56,015 nt of DNA, taken from positions 1 to 56,015 of the IMG/VR virus record IMGVR_UViG_3300046006_001695; one strand, written 5' to 3'. Positions within the stretch are counted from its first letter, which is position 1. The number at the start of each line of letters is the position of its first letter. The position numbers were made by a program, and so were the translations under genes. Of the stretch, positions 41,614-51,138 are shown in pieces. The DNA comes from a virus. The notes under the pieces were generated by a model. It was given only the letters and a program-made list of their open reading frames with translations. It was not told the origin of the DNA and did not search any database.

Positions 41614-42350
41614 ACCGTAATATCCCCGAACAAATACCATGCGTTTGCGTCAGTTTTTATCAATGTTGCCGCACTATATCGGTTTGCAATTTTTAAAGCA
41701 TTGTTTGCACTAAGTAACGTTACGCCAGTGCTAGCACTGGTAAACCGTGTTTGCCCCGACCCACTTTGTGTAAGCATAACTTGGGCACCTATTGGAAAAT
41801 TTACGGTAGAACTTGATGGTACGGTCACGATATTTGCCCCGCCCGATGCCATGAATATTAATCTTCCTTCATCCCCAAGTGCAATTGTATAATTTGTAGT
41901 TTGTGTACTTAAATTCAATCGGTTTCTGACTACGCCATTCATAATAACATCATTAGCAAAACTTGCCGACCCTGACACTGTAAGCCCCGTGCTGCCGGTA
42001 ATAATCAATGACCCCGTAATAAATACGCTACCACTAATATCTAAATCGGCGGTGGGTACTGCTTTATCTATACCAATCCGACTACCAGTAACAACAAGGG
42101 TATTTCTATTAAAGGTACCCATGACCACTCTATCGTCGCTAAAGACTTCTAGTATGGGTAACCCAGAAATGTCATTCACACTCATGAGTGAGCCAGATAA
42201 TTGGTCAGTAATAGAGAATAATGACCCGCTGTTACCATAGAACGCCACACTACCGGACGCTTCTACTTGGAGACGAATCGTATCGTTATTTGCTGACCCA
42301 CTAAATTGTATACTGGCAGAACCAGGTGTGATAATAATATTATTTGGCAC
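41610..42350 (-). CDS. Tail fibre protein
   Basis: A 246-aa Ser/Gly/Thr-rich fibre segment: N-terminal NIIITPGSASIQFSGSAN, repeated SGSxxITGS turns (VFITGSLIITGSTGLTVSGS in the middle, as ITGSLIITGS), ending in RFTSASTGVTLLSANNALKI. Beta-helix fibre repeats and an end domain common in cyanophage-type fibres. It overlaps the LamG gene by ATGA. Receptor specificity unknown. Confidence 0.75.
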   Translation of the reverse strand: MPNNIIITPGSASIQFSGSANNDTIRLQVEASGSVAFYGNSGSLFSITDQLSGSLMSVNDISGLPILEVFSDDRVVMGTFNRNTLVVTGSRIGIDKAVPTADLDISGSVFITGSLIITGSTGLTVSGSASFANDVIMNGVVRNRLNLSTQTTNYTIALGDEGRLIFMASGGANIVTVPSSSTVNFPIGAQVMLTQSGSGQTRFTSASTGVTLLSANNALKIANRYSAATLIKTDANAWYLFGDITV

Positions 42351-42406
42351 TAGTACTCCTCATGTAAGTCGTATATATACATATCAGTTATACCCACAAA
42401 TGACAC

Positions 42407-42667
42407 TCATTCTATGTGCCAAGGCGGTAACCATTCTGGAGTTGCTAATATGGTCAGTATTTCATCATAGGTATAATACATACTTTTTGTGGTTAGTGTT
42501 TCTACGCACAATGGAACTGTTTCCGTATCCCATTTTACAAATGTCTTGGTTCCATCTACTGAGGTTCTTACGGTGTCCGCAGATGTTTCAAGCACTTGCG
42601 TAAAATCTATGGATGCTATTTCTGCTACATCAAATATTACAAATTGTCTATGTTCATAGGTATGCAT
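42407..42667 (-). CDS. Hypothetical small protein in fibre cluster
   Basis: An 86-aa protein beginning MHTYEHRQFVIFDVAEIASIDF, with TKTFVKWDTETVP and an aromatic acidic end (ATPEWLPPWHIE). Alternating strands and acidic residues; no cysteine pairs or membrane segment. It starts 3 bases after a LamG gene. It is similar in size to small proteins that sit between fibre genes in marine T4-like phages, but I cannot name it. Confidence 0.6.
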   Translation of the reverse strand: MHTYEHRQFVIFDVAEIASIDFTQVLETSADTVRTSVDGTKTFVKWDTETVPLCVETLTTKSMYYTYDEILTILATPEWLPPWHIE

Positions 42668-42670
42668 AAT

Positions 42671-43381
42671 TTATACTCCGAATCTACTACGAGTGGCGTT
42701 AAAGTTTTGAAGGACTTCTGTTGCGGTGAGTGCACGGTTGTATATTAAAAATGAAGATGATTTACCATTTATATAATCAACAATACTATTAGCATAATAT
42801 CCACTATTTAAAGTGATTGTTGTATTTGGTGTTAAAAAGGTATTAGTATCACTTACCGTATTTTGTAGTATTCCATTTTCATATAAACTAATGGCGGCGG
42901 TGGTTAATACTGCTGTATAATTATACCAAATATTAGTTACTATTACGTTATTAGAGTTTACTGGTACGATACCTCCACTACTTAAAACTATTGAAAAATT
43001 TACATTATTTAATACAACACCCTCTGAAGTTGCGCCTGCCTTTTGAAAATAAAAACGTCCTCTATCGATTGCTTGAGATGTATCTTGACCAAAAAATGTT
43101 TGATATCCCGTTAAACCACTTAGGTTTACCCATATTGAAAATGTACAAGGTCTATCTAAATTTTGTATGGGAGTTGAAATGTAATCATTCGTTCCATCAA
43201 AAACAATACTCCCGCCATTTCCACCATTAAATGTTGGACCATTGGTTAGTGTTCCGGTATTATTATTGCCACTTAAATCGGTCCACGTTGTTCCACTGCG
43301 CGGATATGATTTCGTATTTGCTGCATCTAAATATAATACCAATCCTTCTTCTGATATATTCGGACCTCTACTAACACTCAT
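42671..43381 (-). CDS. LamG-type tail adhesin, copy 2
   Basis: A 236-aa protein with the same blocks as the other two copies: EGLVLYLDAANTKSYPRSGT (12-31), TWTDLSGNNNTGTLTNGP, GGSIVFDGTNDYIS, and the end LTATEVLQNFNATRSRFGV. Middle strands differ (FYFQKAGATSEG), the region that would carry specificity. Likely from tandem gene duplication with copy 3. Confidence 0.8.
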   Translation of the reverse strand: MSVSRGPNISEEGLVLYLDAANTKSYPRSGTTWTDLSGNNNTGTLTNGPTFNGGNGGSIVFDGTNDYISTPIQNLDRPCTFSIWVNLSGLTGYQTFFGQDTSQAIDRGRFYFQKAGATSEGVVLNNVNFSIVLSSGGIVPVNSNNVIVTNIWYNYTAVLTTAAISLYENGILQNTVSDTNTFLTPNTTITLNSGYYANSIVDYINGKSSSFLIYNRALTATEVLQNFNATRSRFGV

Positions 43382-43384
43382 AAT

Positions 43385-44086
43385 TTATACTCCAAATCTG
43401 CCGCGAGTGGCGTTAAAGTTTTGTAGAACTTCGTTTGCGGAGAGTGCTCTTCTATAAATTGTAGCAGCACCTAAATTTCCTTGAAATGTAAAAGTTGTTG
43501 AACCGATACGAGCATTTGGTGTATTTCCTGTTACCGATAACATTCCATTTGTATCTGATACCTTACGCTCACCGTTTATGTATACTTGACGAGACGCTCC
43601 ATTAATCACACCTACAACATTTATATATTTATTTTGTAAATGATAATTATCTTGATGTGCTAACCAATTGGTTGCTGTATCTGTTGTATTTCTCGTAAGT
43701 AATGCTATTGTTCCCGTACTGACTACTGCGTCTTCATTCAATACTAATGCAAATAATAATAATCCACTATTTCCCGTCAATTGGATTACTCTAGATATTG
43801 TTGACTTACTATATTTTATCCACACACTTACTGTTAATGTTTGTAAATTGTCACCAGTAATACTATTACTAGACGGTAATAGAATTGTATCATCGGTCCC
43901 GTCAAATACCATCACTCCAGAATTTTCTGAAGAAAATGCAACGCCCGCAACTAAACTTCCACTATTATTATTCCCACTTAAATCTGCCCACGCTGTTCCA
44001 CTACCCGGATACGACTTCGCATTTGCCGCATCTAAGGCAAGTACTAATCCATCAGTGACTATTTTTGGACTATAGGATGTAGACAT
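43385..44086 (-). CDS. LamG-type tail adhesin, copy 3
   Basis: A 233-aa protein: DGLVLALDAANAKSYPGSGT, AWADLSGNNNSGSL, SGVMVFDGTDDTILLP, VSVWIKYSKST and the end LSANEVLQNFNATRGRFGV. The N- and C-terminal blocks are nearly identical to copy 2. It starts just after the fibre gene at 44088. A lectin-type receptor-binding role is likely. Confidence 0.8.
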   Translation of the reverse strand: MSTSYSPKIVTDGLVLALDAANAKSYPGSGTAWADLSGNNNSGSLVAGVAFSSENSGVMVFDGTDDTILLPSSNSITGDNLQTLTVSVWIKYSKSTISRVIQLTGNSGLLLFALVLNEDAVVSTGTIALLTRNTTDTATNWLAHQDNYHLQNKYINVVGVINGASRQVYINGERKVSDTNGMLSVTGNTPNARIGSTTFTFQGNLGAATIYRRALSANEVLQNFNATRGRFGV

Positions 44087-44087
44087 A

Positions 44088-44756
44088 CTACTCCACAGTC
44101 GTCAATGGAGCAACGTCTTTACGTGTTGCTTGTACATAGTAGAAACAATCAATTGGTGTATTGGAATTAATAATTACGGTATTATTTTCAATGTTTTGTA
44201 CATATAATATTTGTTGTGTACCAATTGGAGTTAATTGTACGGTAATACTATCGGGGTCTATTAACCATTCCCATTCTTCTGGTAGTTGAATAACTGTATT
44301 TTTTGTTAATCGTCCCCGCACATATACGCCGTGTTCTGGGCCTTCCAATACACCGTAGATAAGTTTCTTGCCCAGCAATAATTGATGGTCAATTTTGAAA
44401 CTCTTGGTGGTTGCTTGGAATGCTCCAAGAACGGTTGCTGAACCCGTGATACTTAATGCGTTACTGCCCGTAATAATCAACGACCCACTAATAACTGCAT
44501 TACCCGTGTATGGGAATGCGGTTGCCGTAACACCCGTTAATCCTGTGCCATTGCCCTTGAATGACCCTGTAAATGAACCGGTAAACGGAAGAGTTAATGA
44601 ATTAAATTGCAGGGAACTAGAGACTGTACCAGCGGGAATTGATCTAAATCCACTTAACACCGCTGAACTGCTTACTGCTGCATCAAAATTTACTATAATA
44701 GACGAGGATACGCTATTATCAAATATTTGTAGTCCAGATATTTTTGCTGTTGTCAT
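44088..44756 (-). CDS. Tail fibre tip protein
   Basis: A 222-aa protein. Residues 40-115 are fibre repeats (VSSSLQF, TGSFTGSFKGNGTGLTGV, SGSLIITGSNALSITGS). The C-terminal domain KSFKIDHQLLLGKKLIYGVLEGPEHG (as FKIDHQLLLGKKL and YGVLEGPEHG) with RGRLTKNTVIQLPEEWEWL is a conserved end domain of T4-like marine phage fibres. It probably forms the distal part of a fibre or docks the adhesins encoded after it. Confidence 0.8.
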   Translation of the reverse strand: MTTAKISGLQIFDNSVSSSIIVNFDAAVSSSAVLSGFRSIPAGTVSSSLQFNSLTLPFTGSFTGSFKGNGTGLTGVTATAFPYTGNAVISGSLIITGSNALSITGSATVLGAFQATTKSFKIDHQLLLGKKLIYGVLEGPEHGVYVRGRLTKNTVIQLPEEWEWLIDPDSITVQLTPIGTQQILYVQNIENNTVIINSNTPIDCFYYVQATRKDVAPLTTVE

Positions 44757-44831
44757 AGGTATCTTGTAATAAAGGAATTCTGCCGCACTTCTATAATTAG
44801 TTAGTATCTATACAATAGTATAATTTGTTGG

Positions 44832-45335
44832 TTAGCTCTGCGGTCTGCGTGGCCACAGCGGAGGAGTAGATGCATCCGTGACACCATCCATATACTCTCG
44901 CAACTGTTGTCGATACGTTGCCCACTCGGCCCGCTTCTCGGTCGTCAGCGGCACATCGGGCAATTGCGTGTAGTCGCATGCTTGCAACATCATATTGCGA
45001 TGGCCACGTAAGCTTGCCAATGCGTTCTGTTTAGACGTTTCTATTTCGGCAGCAGTAAACGGGGTGTTCACCCAGCTGTTGGTATAGGCGTCTTTTGTTG
45101 CATCCCACACAATTGGCCCGTCAGATGTGTGCTCAAATTGCACGGGCACTGGTTGTTCCGTGTACTTAAACACCGCGTATCCATAGTCCATTAAGAAACT
45201 GTTGTCTGGTAACGCAGGAAAGCTTGTTTGTGGATGAATCATGCGAAAGTTACTGTACGTCAGCGGGTAGTTGACGGGTTCGCCGTCTTGTATTTGAATG
45301 ACCAGCAAGTCACTATCAGAAATGGTAAGTCCCAT
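44832..45335 (-). CDS. Tail fibre assembly chaperone-like protein
   Basis: A 167-aa protein with a C-terminal stretch HRNMMLQACDYTQLPDVPL followed by KRAEWATYRQQLREYM, matching the phage tail assembly chaperone signature (R-N-x-L-L ... D-W-T-Q-L-P-D-x-P-L ... W-x-x-Y-R-Q-x-L-R). These proteins fold or attach fibres and some remain in the virion. It lies directly after the Gly-rich fibre gene, as is usual. Confidence 0.8.
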   Translation of the reverse strand: MGLTISDSDLLVIQIQDGEPVNYPLTYSNFRMIHPQTSFPALPDNSFLMDYGYAVFKYTEQPVPVQFEHTSDGPIVWDATKDAYTNSWVNTPFTAAEIETSKQNALASLRGHRNMMLQACDYTQLPDVPLTTEKRAEWATYRQQLREYMDGVTDASTPPLWPRRPQS

Positions 45336-45358
45336 AGTATTCTCAGTTAAAGTTAAAG

Positions 45359-46246
45359 TTACACGTTTGCAGCGTTCGACGGATAGCTGCGACCAGCGCC
45401 CCAGATGATGCGGACAGCGCCAGAGCGACTAGCTCCACTACTGCCGTAAAGTGTGGGGGAATAGAATTCGGAATAAGCCCCACCACCACCACCGCCACCA
45501 TATAGCCCGCCATTGCCGCCAGCCCCAGCAATACCGGAATTCCCGTAATCGCCTGCTGCCCCGCCAGAGCCACCCCCGCCGCCAAATCCGGGAGAGTCAA
45601 TCCCAACTGGAGCGCCGCTGCCGCCGGCGCCGCTTGCCCCAGTGCCAAGAATACCAACGCCACCGCCAGCGCCAGATGCTCTAGCTTCGTCTGGCGGACC
45701 AGCATAAAGCGTACCTGCTCCGCCTCCACCAGCACCTCCTCCTGCCCCATCTGCGCCATTGCCGTTATAAGTGCCAGCGCCAGCGCCCCCAGCCCCAGAA
45801 TACCCACCAGCGCCACCACCGCCAAAGCTACCAGCGCCACCGGAGAAGCTTGTGCCAACAGCAGCAGAGAAATCAGCTCCTCCTCTCCCTCTGCACACAA
45901 CAGTAGAAGAAGGGTTGTATGTGACGTTGCTGTTCGCTCCCGGATTTCCCGTGTTTGTTGTTCCACCTGCGCCAACAACAACAGCAAAGGTTTCTCCTGC
46001 GCTACATGAGATGCTGTTGGTGTAGGACAAATAGCCGCCAGCACCGCCGCTTATGTCTGCTCCAGCCTGTGCGCCGCCAACGCAGAGGATCGACACACTC
46101 GTCACGCCAGCAGGCACAACAAATGTGTACGTTCCCGCCGTCGTGTAGGCTTGCTGCCCCTGCGCAGCGACGGCTACACTTCTTCGGAATGATCGACCAA
46201 ATCCTCTGGCTGAACCGCCACCCAATGCTGCTAAAAATGGTGTCAT
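45359..46246 (-). CDS. Glycine-rich tail fibre protein
   Basis: A 295-aa protein. After MTPFLAALGGG and a basic stretch it has AYTTAGTYTFVVPAGVTSVS, the opening beta domain of many Gly-rich phage adhesins, then a long Gly/Ala/Ser-rich region (about 60-265), probably polyglycine-II-type sandwich, and YPSNAANV at the end. Polyglycine tips can carry host-specific loops, as in T-even gp38. Another frame on the same strand (45343-46044) is a repeat-driven shadow. Confidence 0.75.
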   Translation of the reverse strand: MTPFLAALGGGSARGFGRSFRRSVAVAAQGQQAYTTAGTYTFVVPAGVTSVSILCVGGAQAGADISGGAGGYLSYTNSISCSAGETFAVVVGAGGTTNTGNPGANSNVTYNPSSTVVCRGRGGADFSAAVGTSFSGGAGSFGGGGAGGYSGAGGAGAGTYNGNGADGAGGGAGGGGAGTLYAGPPDEARASGAGGGVGILGTGASGAGGSGAPVGIDSPGFGGGGGSGGAAGDYGNSGIAGAGGNGGLYGGGGGGGAYSEFYSPTLYGSSGASRSGAVRIIWGAGRSYPSNAANV

Positions 46247-46249
46247 AGT

Positions 46250-48892
46250 TTATGCGAACTTTGTTTGTGACGCAAATATATTAAACGCTGCGTTTGCGGT
46301 TTTAATCAATGTATAACTGTAAATATCCGTACTCGTGCCACTGCCCGAAGGCAATGTACCCCCCTGCCAACGTGGAGTAATTGCCGTGCCATCTACTTGA
46401 TGCACAGATGCGGTATATCCCACCGATGCGTGATTGACCAACACCGCAAAGGTCATACTTTGTCCAGGATACATCATACTATTTAAGGAGGTTGCTGCAC
46501 TTCCCCGAAAATTAATTGTCCAGTTATTTGCACTACTACCACTTAGATAAAATACTGACCCACTGAGTGCGTCAAAATTTAAGGTGGTTGGTGGAGCTGA
46601 TGCGGTAATATTAACTCGTTCGATAACTCCTTGTAGTATCGTAGTGCCAACTACATGGAATGACGCACTTGGAGTTGTTGTATTGATGCCAAGATTACTT
46701 GCACTTTGAAATAGTACACTGGATGATAATGCTGTTGTGCTTGACCATCGTGGAATATAATTTGTCGTGCCGCCTGCTACATTACTGGCCGTGCCTAATA
46801 ATGAACCACTGAATGAGCCCACTGAACCAGTAGATACATTTACTATTGCACGAACGAATATACTTGATTGTGATGGCGGAGCAACTAAAAATGATAAGGT
46901 TGTACTAGCTAATGTATAATGTATTGTACTGGTTTGAGTAAGACCACCAACCGTTACAGTTAGGGATGAAATATCATATGCTTTGTCCAGTGTATAATTA
47001 GATACACTACCGTTACCCGTAAATGTGTAAGAATCAATGACGATTGAACTAGCTCCCGCAGACGGTGCAGATGGTGCCCATGATGCGGACACTGCAAAAC
47101 TTGCGGAGGTTGCATTTGACGCAGTACCAAACAGTGACGCAGTAATATTACTGGTGGAGAAGACTTTATTGGTTGCCGTTTCTAATACTAAAAGCGTATT
47201 TGGACCAGGATTACCAGAAAGTACTAAATTCACATTAGATGCGGTAACACTACCCGAAATATTCAATGACCCGCTAATGACTACTGGGCCGCGAGTGGTT
47301 TGACTACCCGTGACAAATAATGACCCTGTAACATCTATACCATTTGAAACCAGCAAATTTCCTGACACATGCAACTTAGCCGATGGACTCGTAATACCCA
47401 CACCCACGTTTCCGCCGTTAGGCACTAACGCGGTGGTACCATCTTGTAGACTGACTACGATTCTGGATAGTTCACTACCTCCAGTTGGGACTCCGAATAC
47501 AACAAATGATTGGGCGCCGCCGGCGAAGACGCCAGTGCGAGTATCCAATCTAAAGATGCCACCAACTACACCTGTATTACGTGTGCCAATCTGAGATGTG
47601 TTGATTGCATAGGATAATATGGACCCTGATACTTCTGTAAACAGCGCCGCCGGGTATTGGCCTGGTAGCGCCAATCCTGTGTCCGTTGAGGTGGTTCCCG
47701 TGGTGATGTCACCCAACCGAATACTACCACTCGTTGGGGTGTTTACTATCAATACCGGCCCATTAAACACGGAGGCGGTTGTTGCAAAGGATGCAGTTGC
47801 TGGCGTAAAGGTAATTGACGTTGCCGCACTTGAGGTGGTGGCAAATGATGCACTGGTAACTAGTACTTTTGCTACACCCCCAGTGAAATGTGCCGACCCC
47901 GTATCAAGCGTTATTGTTCCCGCACCGGTAATTGTACCACCCGTCAATCCACTACCGGCGGTTACGGAAGTTACCGTACCAGACCCACCAGTTAAATTCG
48001 TACTAGCTCCTGCTCCGAGTGTGGTAATGTCCCAATATCCACCGCGAGCAGTACCACCTTGTTCAAATATTCGTAATCTATTTTGGAAGACATCAATCGT
48101 TACACCAGTACCGGCTATTGTACTATTAGTTTGCGGTTTTGCTAATAGAATTTCTCCACCTTCATCACCGGTAGAGTTATTGGATACGAGATATTGTCCT
48201 GCTGTAATATTTCCAGTTGCTCGTATTTCCCCAGCAGCCCACCCTACATCTGGTGTCAATCCAACACCAAGTGCGCCGTACACACGGGTACCGTAAAGAT
48301 CATATCTTCCACGAATATCACTGTTGGTATAAATACCAATTGCCGAACCACCAATTCCTGCAATATACCTAGTTGTATCGGTGAGATATATTTTACTATC
48401 GTCGTTACCCGATTCTAGATATATGGATGGAGAAGTTGTTTTGCTAATGTGTAAATCATAACTCGGTGTTCCGCCAATTCCAACGCGATTAAACTGCACG
48501 TTGCCATCATTGTCACGAAGGGCAATAGTATTTGCCGTTGCTGTTGTTGCAGAATCATATCCATCCAATAAATTTGCATTTGCTGCAAACGAAGCAGATG
48601 TTATACTACCACTGAAACTCCCGGTGTTAATTTGCACCGAACTAGAAACGGTTCCCGCAGGGAGTAATGTTTTAACTTGGGTAGAACTACTAACCACCCC
48701 TACTGGAACATTTGTCAGAGTTGCCGCGTTAACGCCATATATATTTGCCCCGCTTCCAGAAAACGATCCCGATATTGAAGTTGCGGTAAGACTGCTTGCA
48801 ATAGTGGCCGAACCAGACACAGTTAAACTTCCCGATAATACGGTATTACCAAAAACTGTCAGTCCTTTGCGGGCAACAAACTCATTCGCCAT
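46250..48892 (-). CDS. Long tail fibre protein (880 aa)
   Basis: Begins MANEFVARKGLTVFGNTVLSG, the same N-terminal attachment motif as the protein at 49023, so both likely fix to one baseplate site. The body is Ser/Thr/Gly-rich with TGSLIVTGS-type turns and GSAxFTGGVAKVLVTSASFA segments. A NWTINFRGSAATSLNSM block near 800 and a Thr/Ala end follow. It is a trimeric beta-fibre by composition. It lies 130 bases after the upstream fibre gene; a palindrome lies between them. Confidence 0.85.
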   Translation of the reverse strand: MANEFVARKGLTVFGNTVLSGSLTVSGSATIASSLTATSISGSFSGSGANIYGVNAATLTNVPVGVVSSSTQVKTLLPAGTVSSSVQINTGSFSGSITSASFAANANLLDGYDSATTATANTIALRDNDGNVQFNRVGIGGTPSYDLHISKTTSPSIYLESGNDDSKIYLTDTTRYIAGIGGSAIGIYTNSDIRGRYDLYGTRVYGALGVGLTPDVGWAAGEIRATGNITAGQYLVSNNSTGDEGGEILLAKPQTNSTIAGTGVTIDVFQNRLRIFEQGGTARGGYWDITTLGAGASTNLTGGSGTVTSVTAGSGLTGGTITGAGTITLDTGSAHFTGGVAKVLVTSASFATTSSAATSITFTPATASFATTASVFNGPVLIVNTPTSGSIRLGDITTGTTSTDTGLALPGQYPAALFTEVSGSILSYAINTSQIGTRNTGVVGGIFRLDTRTGVFAGGAQSFVVFGVPTGGSELSRIVVSLQDGTTALVPNGGNVGVGITSPSAKLHVSGNLLVSNGIDVTGSLFVTGSQTTRGPVVISGSLNISGSVTASNVNLVLSGNPGPNTLLVLETATNKVFSTSNITASLFGTASNATSASFAVSASWAPSAPSAGASSIVIDSYTFTGNGSVSNYTLDKAYDISSLTVTVGGLTQTSTIHYTLASTTLSFLVAPPSQSSIFVRAIVNVSTGSVGSFSGSLLGTASNVAGGTTNYIPRWSSTTALSSSVLFQSASNLGINTTTPSASFHVVGTTILQGVIERVNITASAPPTTLNFDALSGSVFYLSGSSANNWTINFRGSAATSLNSMMYPGQSMTFAVLVNHASVGYTASVHQVDGTAITPRWQGGTLPSGSGTSTDIYSYTLIKTANAAFNIFASQTKFA

Positions 48893-48908
48893 AGATTATA
48901 TCAAGTAA

Positions 48909-48939
48909 AATGTCCACTGAAAATATTTCACTGGACATT
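48909..48939. other. 31-base near-perfect palindrome between fibre genes
   Basis: AATGTCCA and TGGACATT arms, one mismatch, then TGAAA/TTTCA and a 3-base loop. On the minus strand it is followed by TTTTACTT and TATAAT just before the next ATG. It could be a terminator for the upstream fibre gene or an operator. Confidence 0.6.
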
Positions 48940-49022
48940 ACCGAGGATGCATGTATTAATTTACACACATCCCCTTCATTGTCCAGGGAGTGTACTGCAC
49001 ATATAACTAGTTAAGTATTACA

Positions 49023-51104
49023 CTAAATCATTCTAATTGCAGTCTTAACCGTCCATGTATTACTATCGCCCGTCAACTTCAACCGAACGTTTGCACCTAA
49101 AATATCTGCTGTAAAACTTTCACTCAAAGTATCACCAATGTCTGCGGTTGACGTATCAGTAAATTCAATAGTTGAAGTGCCAGCTTGCCATATCGTTAAA
49201 ACTGTTCCAGTTCTAAGATTTGCCCCACTCTTTAATACGTAATCAAAATGTGCAGCATCATAACTACTCGTTGGAAGTGTTGCAACCACGGAGTTGGACG
49301 GGCTTGAAACTGTTGAACTTCCCGAAGTTAACAATATTCCGTGGATAATTGCTCCACCGTTAAGAGTTACTTGAGTTGTTGTAGTTGCACCTTGTGCAGT
49401 AATTTCCGAAAGTGTGATATTACGAGTTCCACCAAGCGTGACACCCGTACCATTGATGGTAATATTATTGGATGTTACTTCTCCACCGGTAACTGAGAAG
49501 TTTGTACTATTGAATGATGCAACACCTTTTGCCGTGGTCGTTGCATTACTACCACTGATAGTAATTGTTTGCCCCGATACGGTTGCCGCAATACCATTCG
49601 TGCCACTAACAATCAATCCTTGGGTCTTGAGAGATACTGTTCCGGTGCCACTTGTTGAGCCGGTAATATTAAGATTGGTGACAATGCCGGTAAGATTACT
49701 ACCATCACCACTGAATCCTACAGACGATGAGATTGACCCAGTGACAACTAATCCCGCTTCCACATGCGTAAGTCTACTTGGAAAATCCACACGAATGGAA
49801 CTGGATGCTGCTCGGCTATCAATATGGTCATCGCCACTTGCCACTGGAACTCGGCCAACGGTTAATCCAACTTCATTGCCCAGTGTGCTTGTGTTTTTTG
49901 GACCAGCAATAAACATTGCACTATTATACGGCTGCCCGCTGATGTTTTCGTAGATAAATTTATCATTTAAACTATCCCAGTATATTGATGCGGTGGCACT
50001 TGTGGACCCAGAATCAAATATTGATAGTCCTGCAAATCTTACATTGTCATCATCATTGAGAACAATTTTACTGGTACCGATATTATATTGCGACGATGTG
50101 ACATACTGCGTACTCATTGAAACCGCTGTCAACAATCCAGTAACCCGCAAGCTTCCCGAAATATTCACATCTTTAGCAATACCCACACCACCTTGAACAA
50201 TTAATGCACCATTGCTGAACACTGTGCTGTTCGTGGTATTGCTAATTGTTTGAACACCAGTGAAGGTGTTAGAACCGGTGGTAGCAATCGTTGCAATACC
50301 CGTGGTATTTCGTACATCTATTTGAACAGAACTACTAACCGTTCCTGCTGGAGCCGAGACAGTTATGGTTTGTCCCGACGCATTTGTTGTAATACCGTTT
50401 GCACCATTAACAGTTAATGTCTGTGTCTTAAGGTCAACGGTACCAGTACCGGTAGTTCCCGCAGTGCTAAGTGTTGCCGCAACTCCAGTTAATCCAGAAC
50501 CGTCACCCTTAAATGAGCCTGTGAATGATCCGGTAAATGGAGATGCAAGATTATTAAATTGTAGTGAGCTACTGACCGTACCAGCGGGCAATTGAGCAGA
50601 ACTACTAAATACTCCTTCCGTATTAAGTTCTTTCTTTACGCCATCCAAGAAATGTACCGAACTTGTATCTAACGTCAATGTACGAGTTGCGGTAATATTA
50701 CCACCACCACTTAAACCAGATCCAGCCGAAATAGATACCGTACTATGATCAATGTGTTGGTTTGCTACATAATTAGTAGTTAGATTATGATCAATCTGCC
50801 CCGATGAGGAAATTGTTCCAGCAGGTGATTGTATTGTTACCGGAAATGTAGACCCATCACCTTTTGTAAACGTGATAGTGTTTCCTGCCCCACTTGCAGT
50901 AACAATACCTGTAGTAGCAACCGAGGAAGTTAACGCATATGACGAACTAATTACGCCCGTAACATTAGCACCATTACCATAAAAAGCATTAGCTCTAATG
51001 TTACCCGAGGACGTAACATCTGCACTAAACACACTGGACCCAGTAACGTCTAGACCAGCCGCCAGTACCTTCAGTCCTTTACGCGCTACAAATTCATTTG
51101 CCAT
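49023..51104 (-). CDS. Long tail fibre protein (693 aa)
   Basis: Starts MANEFVARKGLKVLAAGLDV, homologous to the fibre at 46250. Repeats such as SGSxxFTGSFTGSFKGDGSGL (as TGSFTGSFKGDG) and GTVSLKTQGLIVSGTNGI fill the body; the end YDAAHFDYVLKSGANLRTG with IEFTDTSTADIGDT is a C-terminal domain also seen, in variant form, at the end of the 51137 protein. Late-type promoter box at 51129 lies 25 bases upstream. No enzyme motif. Confidence 0.85.
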   Translation of the reverse strand: MANEFVARKGLKVLAAGLDVTGSSVFSADVTSSGNIRANAFYGNGANVTGVISSSYALTSSVATTGIVTASGAGNTITFTKGDGSTFPVTIQSPAGTISSSGQIDHNLTTNYVANQHIDHSTVSISAGSGLSGGGNITATRTLTLDTSSVHFLDGVKKELNTEGVFSSSAQLPAGTVSSSLQFNNLASPFTGSFTGSFKGDGSGLTGVAATLSTAGTTGTGTVDLKTQTLTVNGANGITTNASGQTITVSAPAGTVSSSVQIDVRNTTGIATIATTGSNTFTGVQTISNTTNSTVFSNGALIVQGGVGIAKDVNISGSLRVTGLLTAVSMSTQYVTSSQYNIGTSKIVLNDDDNVRFAGLSIFDSGSTSATASIYWDSLNDKFIYENISGQPYNSAMFIAGPKNTSTLGNEVGLTVGRVPVASGDDHIDSRAASSSIRVDFPSRLTHVEAGLVVTGSISSSVGFSGDGSNLTGIVTNLNITGSTSGTGTVSLKTQGLIVSGTNGIAATVSGQTITISGSNATTTAKGVASFNSTNFSVTGGEVTSNNITINGTGVTLGGTRNITLSEITAQGATTTTQVTLNGGAIIHGILLTSGSSTVSSPSNSVVATLPTSSYDAAHFDYVLKSGANLRTGTVLTIWQAGTSTIEFTDTSTADIGDTLSESFTADILGANVRLKLTGDSNTWTVKTAIRMI

Positions 51105-51128
51105 ACGTTATCTCCGAAATGGTTTGTA

Positions 51129-51138
51129 TATAAATATC
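51129..51138 (-). promoter_or_regulatory. Candidate late promoter box before the 693-aa fibre
   Basis: GATATTTATA on the minus strand, 25 bases upstream of ATG 51104. The start also has GGAG about 7 bases upstream. Confidence 0.5.

Noticed and set aside
40861-44086. Diversity-generating retroelement acting on the LamG genes
   Set aside because: No reverse transcriptase, template repeat or accessory gene is visible in the window.
45343-46044. A 233-codon frame overlapping the Gly-rich fibre gene on the same strand
   Set aside because: It is the shifted reading of a Gly/Ala-codon repeat; the accepted frame has a recognisable VVPAGVTSVS domain.
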